Of a stretch of DNA of 64,000 nucleotides, positions 38,301 through 47,800 are shown one piece after another. The notes beneath the pieces were generated by a model. That model did not search any database and was not told the origin of the DNA. It saw only the letters and a list, made by a program, of their open reading frames with translations. Numbering within the stretch: position 1 is the stretch's first letter; every line of letters begins with the position of its first letter. Both the position numbers and the translations under genes were made by a program. The stretch lies in NCBI RefSeq assembly GCF_963576615.1, contig NC_088711.1, forward strand, positions 3,720,001 through 3,784,000, written 5' to 3'. Source of the stretch: Watersipora subatra. Taxonomy: Eukaryota > Bryozoa > Gymnolaemata > Cheilostomatida > Watersiporidae.

Positions 38301-41104
38301 GAAGGGTTGAAAAATAAAGCACCGCCCTCTAATTAAATGTCAGTTTTATTACAAACGCCACAAAAAGCTAGTTTTGGCTGCAAACTGTAGCAAGCATATC
38401 AATGAGTGCAATGAGCTTTCATTCAACATTGTTAAATCTCGATATAAAATAAAAATATGCCTTCAAATCTCAAATGAAAAAGCTCTAACAAGCTCTGAGA
38501 AAGCTCTAACAAATTGCAAAGCAAGGCACAGGCTATAATATCATCGCAGATTAAAGTTCTTTGACAAGTTAGAGGTAAGTTAGCAGATATCCCAAAATGT
38601 TAGCATTGCTCTGCCCTTGAAAGAAGACAAAATAAAGATGACATTCGGTTCACTTGAAAAAGGGCTCAATTTATCTTCCCAAAATTTTGACGAGCCATTT
38701 GAAAAATACAACGCCACCTCCAATTGACCGCCACTAGGGAGGAAGGGTTGAAAAATACTATGCCGAGGCGGTCAATCAGAGGTTTTACAGTTATTTTTAG
38801 GGTGAAACTCCTGTCTGAGCAGAGTATTGTAAATTGGCTCTTGTTCACATCCCTTAGCGATATCTTCATTCACTGGTATTTTGGTGAATCAGTCACTCAT
38901 TGCACATGCAACACTTTGGTGTTGGCTGCTTTCTCATTGCATGGTTGTTGGTCATGGTATTTCAGGTTGAACAAACTAACAGTTTGACTGTATCTGAAAG
39001 GTGTGAGCCTACTACTCGTAAAGCCAGTCATATTGTCAGCAGTCTCAAAAGAGTGAGGTATGTAGATCTTCAAATACAGCCTTGACCCAAGCGCTGCTAC
39101 TCCAATGGTCACCATTAGATTAGCAATGTAGTCTAGCGTGTGTATACCCACCCATAAGTGTTTCCGAGGCCGTTGGGGAGAACTTAGAATGGAATCTACT
39201 AAGGTTTGCAAGAAAATTGAGCTCTACGATACCCATTCCTTGAATCGTTATGCATCGTTAGGGTTTGGTCTCTAATTGTAAATCTGGCCATGAATGGACA
39301 ACTCCGTACTTTTTCTCTTCATTACAAGAGTAATTTAAACCTTTGACTGTCGCATTATTTGTTGCCAAGTGCTACGATACCGCTTCTTTTTTTCACCCGA
39401 AAATTGGACATTTTGTTTTGGATTTTGCTATGTTATTACATGGTCTATCTAGCCCATGTTAACAATAAATCATTATGACTCTTTCAACAATAGATTATGA
39501 GCAATAGTACCTGTCTTGGGTGAACTTATAGCAAACCAGTTGAAGCTGAATACAAAAGCATTTGTTTTTTAAATAGAAATACAAGTGTTTAGGCTCTAGT
39601 TCATAATTCATAAACGCTAGCTATTTTATTTTGCTGCTAGAAGCGTTAAGATAATGTGAAATCAGTTTGGACAAGCTAAAATAAATTAATGCCGAGTTAT
39701 ATAACTTAATATGAATATAAAACAAACCGGAAATGTAGCTTGAAAAAATGTAAGACTGCATAACAAATGTGTCTCATTGAAAATATGATTATCGATAGAA
39801 ACTGACCAAAATTTAAAAAAATTGAATGCTCCACCAATGAAAGGTTTTGAATTCAACCTCAAAGACATTATAACAACGTTGGACATAAAACACCATACAG
39901 AAATGCATGTCTTTTAATAAAAACGAATGTTTTCAATTCATTGACTTTTGCAAAACATTGTTTCGTCTGTTGATGAGAAAAGCAATTAACGCGCAAAATA
40001 GCGTTCCCATTTAATATATTCACAAATGTATAGGGGTTTATGCTTTGTTGGAACTTGGGCTAAGAAGGCTGTCACAAAGTTTTAAAAGTGTTGATAAATT
40101 TTAAAAAGCATTTGCAACATCACAATTGAATGGGTGCTATTTTGGCGTTATCCATTTCTTTTAGCACTATTAATTAAATACTTGTCATAACTGTCTAAAA
40201 CTGTTTCAAAAGCATCTAATTATATTTTTACTGTGAATTTATTAGATTTGTAAATATTTTGTAAACATACCGGTTACAAAGTATTTACCGCTTGGCTTAA
40301 TGGAAACCGGTAAATGTTACCGGCTCATTTACCGGTTTTTAAGCTTTATCGATTCTGAGCCATTGCAGATTCACAGAAAGGCAAAATTAACATTCAGGTC
40401 ATTTAAGCGTTTGTGCCGAAACGTGGAAACGGCACCCAAAGGGTTAAACAATAACCACTGTATCCTATATTAGCTTTAGGCATTTAGGAATATGATAGTT
40501 GAGGTCATTTAGGAAATATGATAGTTGAGGCTAGCAAGTTCCTATGCAGAATCTATAAAACTTTCTGAATATCAATTCTATGGTGATCAGCATTTGTTCT
40601 TGTTTGTGATTTTATTTGATAAACCAATTTAGTTTCATACTAACAACAGCCTAGGAGATACCCTAAAACGGAGTTACAATGCTTTTTTAGTTGGTAGCTT
40701 TTTCAGATGCAAGGTATAAAGTGGGTTTGTATCATATAATATTGTTGTGTTCTTGTAACATGCCAGTGATGCAAACCATTTTAAATCTAAGTCTCTCAAT
40801 TATAATGCAAAGTTTTTGAGCACTATCAGATAACATGCCTGTGTATTATCTCATACTCGCTTCCCTTGCTCTGCCATTTCCTTCCAATTATTTTTGCAGT
40901 TTGGTGAACAGGGCAGAAATGGAACTTTGTCTTCTTAGCAACCACAGTTGCACAGGCTATTTACGACGACACAGAGTCAAGGCTCCTCATCACGAAGACA
41001 ACCGATTTCAAAATATGAGTCAGTTGACGCGCTGCAAGAATGACAAGTTTAGCAAAAGGGCAAAGGAGGAGGCAACCAACTGCAACACAAAACGTCAATC
41101 TTAG
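23214..41104 (+). CDS. Unrecognised multi-exon gene for a basic, Ser/Lys-rich protein (N-terminus uncertain)
   Basis: Exons: 23214-23354, 26065-27410, 35545-35766, 35928-36065, 36383-36963, 38966-39057, 40900-41104 (stop TAG 41102-41104). Each junction has GT and AG and the phases fit in sequence (2,1,1,1,0,2), giving 907 codons. That is strong internal evidence for one gene. I do not recognise the product. No catalytic domain, membrane segment or signal peptide is visible. It is rich in Lys, Arg, Ser, Asn and scattered Cys, with basic clusters (CGPKRKKAKYS, KHSKRKHKVKF, RKKKKQLKRDF) that look like nuclear-localisation signals. Two K-V-K-F motifs fit the RVxF docking consensus for protein phosphatase 1. 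A chromatin, centromere or cell-cycle scaffold is a guess from composition only. It is convergent with the properdin-like gene. The true start may lie near 23118 or further upstream. Confidence 0.68.
23750..24055. repeat. Degenerate GTACAGAA(A/G)CAG(A/G)AGGGG minisatellite
   Basis: About a dozen imperfect 17-20 bp units around GTACAGAAGCAGGAGGGG. Copies at the right end (about 23990-24050) are the most uniform. Located in the first intron of the unknown plus-strand gene. Confidence 0.75.
24455..24497. repeat. Perfect 43-bp palindrome
   Basis: Arms of 21 bases (ATCATAGACCTATTAACTAT plus A) are exactly self-complementary around a single central base. It is related to the imperfect palindrome at 12339-12393. 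Confidence 0.95.
26065..27410 (+). CDS. Unknown gene, large exon
   Basis: The acceptor TTTTTACAG opens 1,346 bases without a stop, which is exceptional in this AT-rich sequence and is the strongest coding signal of the gene. It encodes about 448 residues with low hydrophobicity, Ser- and Lys-rich stretches and the basic clusters around 26640-26830 and 27190-27230. The phrase KHKVKFWSDYDCFFYLHHTA is the only aromatic-rich, possibly folded segment. Donor ACAG/GTAAAC, phase 1. Confidence 0.85.
27859..29004. mobile_element. Full-length non-autonomous pogo/Tigger-like element (CAGTCAAACATGG family)
   Basis: Left end CAGTCAAACATGGATAACTC; the right end is its inverse, both bordered by TA; 1,146 bp. 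It contains several strong hairpins: 28517-28550 (TCCGACGTTGATTC arms), 28588-28650 (GCCACGCACATACAAAACA arms) and a CTTGAAG pair near 28247-28275. No reading frame of note. A truncated sister copy is at 17495-17898. Confidence 0.85.
30552..31430. mobile_element. Non-autonomous TA-flanked TIR element (CAGTAGACGC family)
   Basis: The ends CAGTAGACGCTTCTATAAC and the inverse of CAGTAGACGCTCCTACAAC are flanked by TA, 879 bp apart. Inside, sub-terminal copies of TTTACATTATAAGA occur at both ends. A SINE-like fragment (31050-31140) sits within it. The family fits the pogo/Tigger style of ends. Confidence 0.8.
31050..31140 (-). mobile_element. tRNA-type SINE fragment
   Basis: The minus strand reads TTGGTGCAGGTGTTACAGCG and then TTTCACGAGTTGGAGTGTCG, the same arrangement as at 1376-1430 but without tandem amplification. 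Confidence 0.5.
31705..31800 (+). repeat. Dispersed repeat, GTGTTAATAAAAAGG block
   Basis: Starts ACTAGGTGAATACTCGGTG and continues TTTTTGCACAGAAAATCCAT. It parallels 33665-33770 (TAAATGCCCAGTGTTGCACG and so on) and 11340-11515. Confidence 0.55.
32165..32275 (+). mobile_element. tRNA-derived SINE fragment
   Basis: GTAATGTAATGAATAGCACA resembles an A-box region, and GGTTCTAAGTTCAATTCC a B box, followed by a T-rich tail. Similar to 35355-35445. Confidence 0.55.
33665..33770 (+). repeat. Dispersed repeat, second copy of the 31705 family
   Basis: Shares TAAATGCCCAGTGTTGCACG, TTTTTGCACAATAAATG and TTTCAAATGAAGGCGTTT with the related block at 31705-31800. Confidence 0.55.
34003..34779. mobile_element. 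PIF/Harbinger-like non-autonomous element
   Basis: TIRs AGGTCCAAACACACTAGGCG and the inverse of AGGTGAAAACACACTAGGCG (about 22 bp, two mismatches), flanked by TAA on both sides, the 3-bp TWA duplication typical of PIF/Harbinger. It is 777 bp with GATATCGC-rich sub-terminal repeats and no transposase. Confidence 0.75.
35355..35445 (+). mobile_element. tRNA-derived SINE fragment upstream of exon 3
   Basis: GGTGTAGTGTATTGGATAAA (A-box region) and GGTTCTGAGTTCAAATCCAG (B box), then a T-rich segment. It ends about 100 bp before exon 3 of the unknown gene. Confidence 0.65.
35545..35766 (+). CDS. Unknown gene, exon 3
   Basis: Acceptor TTATATTTTAG. It encodes CGRSFRDSRRSARHQT and HIRRYLTKMSYKGGDK, an Arg/Lys- and Cys-rich segment. 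Donor GTAAGT, phase 1. Confidence 0.75.
35928..36065 (+). CDS. Unknown gene, exon 4
   Basis: The acceptor TTAACCTTAG is weak in pyrimidines. The frame reads APTGSDVRSSADSDAV to DEYSSTT, Ser/Thr-rich. The donor GTTAGT is non-optimal. The phase fits both neighbours. Confidence 0.6.
36383..36963 (+). CDS. Unknown gene, exon 5
   Basis: The acceptor ATTTTACTAG opens 193 codons including MRLADIFSKIRRARFGPCDE and LEELSDFLLSDISGE. The donor AAG/GTGAGT is strong, phase 0. Reading through the donor would reach a TGA at 37006-37008, so a shorter isoform is possible. Confidence 0.8.
38232..38791. mobile_element. Non-autonomous TIR transposon, family TACCGTAAAACC (copy 2)
   Basis: The left end TACCGTAAAACCTCTAATTG and inverted right end (CTGTAAAACCTCTGATTG when reverse-complemented) mark a shorter copy of the element at 4422-5528. 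CCACCTCCAATTGACCGCCA recurs at both ends. Confidence 0.8.
38966..39057 (+). CDS. Unknown gene, exon 6
   Basis: The acceptor GGTATTTCAG starts VEQTNSLTVSERCEPTTR and runs to SSLKRVR, with donor GTATGT. Phase 0 in and phase 2 out match its neighbours. Confidence 0.65.
40900..41104 (+). CDS. Unknown gene, terminal exon
   Basis: Acceptor ATTATTTTTGCAG. It encodes a basic, Cys/His-containing tail (LRRHRVKAPHHEDNRF, KFSKRAKEEATNCNTKRQS) and ends with TAG. Confidence 0.7.
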
Positions 41105-41217
41105 ATTTCAGATCGGCTGGGTGATTGGTGAGAGAGTTCCTATTGATGAAATAAGTGTATCGGGAACAGTGCCTCAAGCATTTTATGCTAGATGTCTGTT
41201 TCACATTCACTTGTAAA

Positions 41218-41223
41218 TTAAAT
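41218..41223 (+). terminator. Possible poly(A) signal ATTAAA for the unknown gene
   Basis: ATTAAA lies 114 bases past the stop codon. It is the nearest canonical variant signal, but its use is not shown. Confidence 0.35.
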
Positions 41224-41289
41224 GTTCAGTATGTACATATTTCTATCTGCCTATTGGCTACAACCTCATACCCATAAGCAAATACACCC

Positions 41290-41385
41290 AAGTGTATAGT
41301 CCCAGGGTGAAGAGACGTTCCAAGTGTATAGTCCCAGGATGAGGAGACGTATCAAGTGTATAGCCCCGGAGTGAGGGGATGTATG
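41290..41385. repeat. Approximately 33-bp tandem repeat, three copies
   Basis: The units begin CAAGTGTATAGTCCCAGG(G/A)TGA and end GAGACGT, with divergence in the third copy. Confidence 0.85.
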
Positions 41386-41607
41386 GCAACTATAAAATAA
41401 GTTTCATGCTAAACTTCAAGTCTACTTACTATTGTTTTCATTAGTGTGTCACATCTCTTTAGTTCTCCCACCTATGACGCTCGTTTTAGGATCAAATCAC
41501 GTGACAGTTCATATCTTGTAACAGTTTAGATCTCATGTTTTAGACTATGCTAGTTAGTACTCCTGTGCTATTTATTTTGTAATGCTACTCATTTTATAGC
41601 AAAATAT

Positions 41608-41613
41608 TTTATT
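41608..41613 (-). terminator. CFP: Probable poly(A) signal of the properdin-like gene
   Basis: The minus strand reads AATAAA about 110 bases past the stop codon at 41725-41727, a suitable distance for a short 3' UTR. Confidence 0.6.
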
Positions 41614-41724
41614 CATACATCAAAGTTGTATATCTCTAACCTTTCAAAGCAAAGCATGCTAACCTTTCAGTACAAAGCATGCTAAACTCATGCACACGGC
41701 GTAACTTCGCTAAGTTGCGGCCCT

Positions 41725-41855
41725 TCAGCAGTCGTCATCGTCTTCAAAATATCCAGATCCTTCTAGGCGATCCAGCAAGGACACGAACTTGCAGCCGGTC
41801 CGCAATGACCTCTTCTCACCAATAACCAGGCAATTGCTAAGTTGATAATCTTCCC
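41725..41855 (-). CDS. CFP: Properdin-like exon 9: TSR6, second half, and acidic tail
   Basis: The acceptor CTTGTAG is followed by EDYQLSNCLVIGEKRSLRTG and GYFEDDDDC, then TGA at 41727-41725. The last residue is Cys, so an extra disulphide or multimer contact is possible. Confidence 0.8.
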
Positions 41856-44800
41856 CTACAAGAATAAGCAACTTGTGTAACTGTTGAGTGAGATTCAAGG
41901 ATTAAATGAAATCATGAGGTGTGTTTTATGTAAACAAGAAGTGCAATTATAACTTACCAACGCATGTATTGCCGCCATACATGGGCATTGGACAAAGGCA
42001 TTGCCGTACTCTGGTTCTGAAATTTATATTATTGGTGGCTAGTCTGCACTCACTGTATGGTTCCCAGTTGCACCATTGTCCATTTACTAAAACAAACGTG
42101 TTGGTCATAATCTACTGCGCCTCATTGGGATGATCCGCTAGTCAAGTCGCACTGTCTACATAAGTGAATCCACTGTCACAAACTGTGTAGTGCAGTTTGT
42201 GTATCTTAATTGCTAGAAACTAAAAATGCCACCTATTCTGTGACATGGTTTGAAATGTCAGCAGAGGAAACAAACCAAGCTCTACATTTAATTGAACAGA
42301 AGCAGTCACACCTGGCATTGCTCAAGTGAAAAATACAGCTAAAAAAAAATTTTTTTACAAGTAACAAATAGAATTGAACAAAGTCGATCGTTTACACTTC
42401 GTTGCTATTGATACATCAACTACGCAGGATAGAACTTCCTTGTTTTACATATTTATGTATTCAACTAATTTAAGTATTAACCAAAATATTTGAGAATACC
42501 ATTCAGGATTGATAGAGAATCTATACAACTCTGAATAGTCAGAGCTATTTTAGGAAGTTGAATTAGGAGGATGTTAAATTCATGAATAATCCAGAATCTT
42601 TTGTCTGTCAAATTGGGTATTGAGCAATCGTTGGTAAAAATAAAAAATTCAACAATGTAAGTAAAATTAGTTATCGAACAATTGTGGAAAAATTTGAAAG
42701 TAAAATTGAAGAATGGTCAAAACTTTGATATTTTCTAATAACAGGCTTTTCTTTGACACTTTAGACTGATTAAATAATTGAATCTCACATTTCATAGTTT
42801 TTGCGTTTTTGAAATGAGAGTTTTTCAAAGAGTTTTGGCAAAATTCTGTTAGTCTTGAAAAAAACTGGCACTTGTTTTAAAATTCAAGTGTGAGCTTCTG
42901 TTTCTACATATTTTAATGCAATTAATTTGCCATTGTTTCTTAAAAAATCGGCTATTAGGTTGTAGTTTTATCTAAGGTTTGTACACGAGCAGAGATTTGA
43001 ACATTAGGTACAGGTAGAGATATTGTATGACTTAGATAATCAAGTCCTTTGGTACGGTCCCAGCTTTCATCCCAGGCCTCTCTTATCCTGAATGTTTTTG
43101 GCAGTATGGTAAAAACTAAACCATATGTTTTGACTTTCATTTGCTTCAACAAAGTAAAAAAAGCTGTAGTGTAATCGTACAATCCCTTTATTGTTCTGCT
43201 ATCATATATATCAAGGGCTCTGTATATGAGGCTAGTTTTTGTGACATACGTGATTTTTTGCTCCGATAGTTACATTAAAGATCTAAATTTTTCATGATGA
43301 CATCTGTCAGTCAAGATGTCAGTCAAGATGATAAAGAAGAATCAAACGCTTTGAATTTCAGGCCAATATTCTTAGTTGAGCAACACATATATTAAGGCAA
43401 AAGCAGATCGAACTATGAAAAGAACACAAATTCTCAGAATCTACAGTTTACATGGATCGCTGATTGATAGTTCAGGTGACAGGAACAAGACCTAGAAAAT
43501 CAATGAATTATGTTGTCTATGTGATGAATGTTATCTATTATGAAAGACCTATAGATATGTTGTATAGACGAAAAAATGCAAATCTAAAAATTTAATCACG
43601 GATATATTGGCATTTGAATTTATCAGCCTTCTTTTCTGCTAAAGCTTGATATATCCAAGTTATACTGAAGTTTGTTATTCAGAGCAGTCAATTGTAATCA
43701 TTTTGTATCTAAGAATCAGCTGCAGAAAATTGAAAAGTAGGGTTTATAATGTCATCATGTTCATATGAGAATATGTACCAGGAAAATGGTACCATAGTGC
43801 TTTATAATCGAATTTTATGCCAAGTAATTTGGGGACAAAGATAATGCTAAACGTGAGAACAAAATAAGGTTGAACTAATCAAGAAATGCAGCTTTGCTGG
43901 GAGCCCCCATACCTGAGCAGTTGTTGTTGTGGTAGCAGGTCTGTGTGTCAGTTGTTGTTCCACTGCACAACTTCCCTCGGAAGCGAGGCTGTGGATTCGA
44001 GCATGTTCTCGTTCTTGTCTGTATTCCCGTCTCATTTGAGCATGGTCGAGCCAGGCACATGCCCCAGTCGGTCCAACTAGTCCATTCTCCATTTACTGAA
44101 ATGTACACGCATTGAAAACTGGTGCTTGAATTATTAGGACACGTCATAATTAGTCACATTAGGCCTGTAGCAATCTTCTGTACATTCGAAAGGTGAAAAG
44201 ACACTTCATAGAATACTGAGTGGTAGGATAGTGTTGAGTGGTAACAATAAGGATGCTGCAGGAAATAGAATCAGACCTGGGCAGGGGTTATGACTGTAAC
44301 AGGGTTGGCTTTCAGTGGAGTTCCCAAGACATTCCTTGCCACCATTACGAGGAGATGGAGCCACACAGAGACGAGTTCGCTTTGTCAAGCCTTTCCCGCA
44401 AGTTATTGAGCAAGAGGAGAATGTGCTCCAGAGTGACCACTGACCATCAACTTGAAAGAAAATTCATGAAATAAAATAAAATGGCTTGTCAGTATAAGAT
44501 AAAAGCAAAATGGAGAAATCAAGCCATAGTCATCATATAGATTTATTGCTTTGGTGGCAAGTGACAGCAACATAAAGAAAGGCCTAACTCTCACTTGGAC
44601 ATTTACGGTTGGTGTCACATTGAGACACATCTTTGCTACTTCCGATACAAAAATTTCCTCCATGTTTTGGTTCCGGTTCAGTGCAGGTTCTGTGTCGCAT
44701 TGCTTTGCCTCTTCCACAAGTAACATCACACACTCCATAATCACCCCAATTCGACCATCCGCCATCCACTAAATCACAGGCATAAAATTGTTTGGCAATT

Positions 44801-47800
44801 GTGCTATATGGCACAGCCAAATAGCACGAGAAGTAAAAGTTTAAAGAATGGTTCTTGGCAAGGAAGTTTTTTCTTTCAATAGTATCATATCTAGGAATAG
44901 CAATATACAGCTGCTATTCTAATAACGCCTGCTTCAAAGCCATGAGCCGGTAGTCTCCCGGTTCTTATGTATGGATAGCATGCGGTTTTAACATTTGATC
45001 TTGGCAAGCGATTTGTTGAATCTTTACCAACAGCTTTTGGAAAGAAGGCACTGCTATCCGCACTACTGTAGGTTATCTTCTCGCGTGCTGAGCTTTTATT
45101 CACTGTACAGCTACGACCCTGTTCATTTGGAGGTTGTACAAATAACAAAAATCCTAAAAGTGCAGAGCTTCATTTACGTTATAGCCATTTCATTTTATAT
45201 AGAAATTTTAGTCCACATAAGCTATCTAAATATTTTGTTTAATTTGTCTATAGCCAGAAACGAAACTATGTATTTATAGAATGTAGGTTTATGTTGGTAA
45301 TAGATATAGTATTTAGGAGAATGGTATGTGAAAATGAAATAATTTTAAAAAACACACGCATAAATCTAGTAGCTAAATATTGGTATACTTTATTTTAAAT
45401 TATCCAGATAATAAAATTGAATACAAATGCTAGCCAGCATTGCACAGGAACAGCCAAAAGTTTGATTAGAGCTCTTTTTTTAGACCTGTTTAGCAATTTC
45501 TGTGCTTAAGACAAAGCACAAACTCACCTGGACAGCCATGTGAATTGCAAACTTTTATTTCTGTGCGGTCTGCACCACAGTCTCTGCCATTGCTTTCAGG
45601 TACAGGATTATTGCATAGTCGCATTCTTTGTCGTTGACCACCACCGCATGGCTCTGTGCACCCACTCCAAGAATTCCATGGCCCCCAGCCACCATCAACT
45701 GCGATATGAGTACATTAAAAATCGTATGATAAAATTGTGAAATTAAATAGCAAATAAGGGAGTGGTAAATCCTAGTAATCAATTATAAGTGTTTTTGTGA
45801 AGTTCTAATTTGTACGTCGTGCTAGCAGTCTACGAGTTATATTACTCATAATCTACCAAATTAACAGGAAATAAGCAGCCTGGTAGGAGGTAGACACTGG
45901 GTGGGAGGTAGACACTGGGTAGGAGGTAGACACTGGGTAGGAGGTAGATACTGGGTAGGAGGTAGATACTGGGTAGGAGGTAGACACTGGGTAGGTAGAC
46001 ACTGGGTACTAGGTAGACACTGGGTAGGAGGTAGACACTGAGTAGGAGGTAGATACTGGGTAGGAGGTAGACACTGGGTAGGATGTAGACACTGGGTAGG
46101 AGGTAGATACTGGGTAAAAGGTAGATACTGGGTAGGAGGTAAACACTGGGTAGGAGGTAGACACTGGGTAGGAGGTAGACACTGAGTAGGAGGTAGACAC
46201 TGGGTATGAGGTAGACACTGGGTAGGAGGTAAACACTGGGTAGGAGGTAGACACTGGGTAGGAGGTAGACACTGGGTAGGAGGTAGACACTGAGTAGGAG
46301 GTAGACACTGGGTAGAAGGTAGACACTGGGTAGGAGGTAGATGTTTGTATATATATATATAAATCTTATGTCATTAACTATGTTCCTCTTAATAGAAAGA
46401 CAAGTTATTGAAGAATTTATATCAAATTAAACTTGTACCCAAGTTAGGTACCCAAACAAAGAGGCATTTTATATTTGCAAAGACTTGATTTTTGTAAGCA
46501 TGATCAGTGTGACAGCGCTGACATAAACTAGACTGAATGGGCAGACCATGATCCCTGCTTAAAATCTAGCTAAAACAGTTTAATGTATCAAGATCCAGGA
46601 TCAATCAGCATCATCAAAAAGCAAAGAACATTGATAAGGTGTCACAAATGAGGTAAGACAATCCTAGAAGTTAATAGTCCTGTTCAGTTATATGAAGTAG
46701 TGATTGATAATCAAAAAAGAAATTCGTCTTTAAAAATATTTACAGAAGATGCCAAGACAGGTTATTGCACTGTTGAAAATGTTGACAATGCTGAAATGGC
46801 ATCTGGTAAGCATACAAATTGAAAGTTTATCCGAGGAGCTAGTTGCACTGTACCGACAGAACTCCAGGACTAAGGTATTGAAAACACCATTCTAGATAAC
46901 AACTCGGAATAGTATAAGAAATTTGCACTGTTTGGATTGTGATAAGATTCCACTAGCAAATGGGCTGAAAGTCGGTATTGGTAGGAAAGACAAATCTCAA
47001 TTAAAGTACATATTTCTGAAATTGCTTGGAGTTATTTTCTCCTTGTAGATTACCCTTGGACATAATCAATGTTGTGATAATATTAAGGCATCCTATAGTG
47101 CAGGTTCAACAACAGAAAGCTGTAGCGCGCCCCCCCCTATGCATTTATAGAAGAGCAAGTCTAGTGCATTTCTGCCAATAAAAAAAACTTGGTACTGTAG
47201 TTAAAATTTTACTGGTGGATTGAGTCAAAAAAAACCATTCAGAGTTAGCTGTAATTTATATAAAAAAGTTATTGCTATGTTGAACATCTAAATTATAATT
47301 GATGTTATCTTACTTGGACATTCAATAATATCCCAGCACTGCTCCTGCTCTGTGCGGTCTCCGTTGCAATCAACAGCTATGCTTCCTTGGCATAGCCGCT
47401 CTCTCCGTTTAGTACCCACAGCACAAGTTGCGCTGCATGCTGACCATTCATCCCAGCTTGACCAACCGGTGCTATTTACTGCCAAGATAGGTTTTATGTA
47501 GTTCGTTGGGCATGGTATGCATTTCCACTTGCGTTTCCGTCGTCCAATGCTCACCTGCAACCAATTACTGGGTTTTGATGCTTTGAATGAGTTCGAAGTT
47601 TCTTCAACTCCGAATCATAGGAACGGTAAAATCCGAACGGATTCGACTCTATTCCACTTCGCTAAAGTTGTGCAAAGGCATCCGCAGTGAAACTACGATT
47701 TGAGCTCACAGAAATGCTCATTGCTGATGGATTCAAACCAATAATAACCAGTTAAGCTCTCCCCAGTGGAGGTAAAAAAATTCAGCGCATTTCATCACAC

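Larger units (their letters stand above)
41105..41724. other. Convergent intergenic gap
   Basis: It contains the 3' ends of the unknown plus-strand gene and the minus-strand properdin-like gene, a 33-bp triplicate (41290-41385) and both candidate poly(A) signals. Confidence 0.6.

Noticed and set aside
42955-43182. Minus-strand frame in the intron between TSR5 and TSR6 exons
   Set aside because: No TSR motif, no fitting splice phases; not part of the properdin-like gene.
46009-46326. 105-codon minus-strand frame of S-T-S-Y-P-V repeats
   Set aside because: Artefact of the 18-bp minisatellite; located inside an intron.
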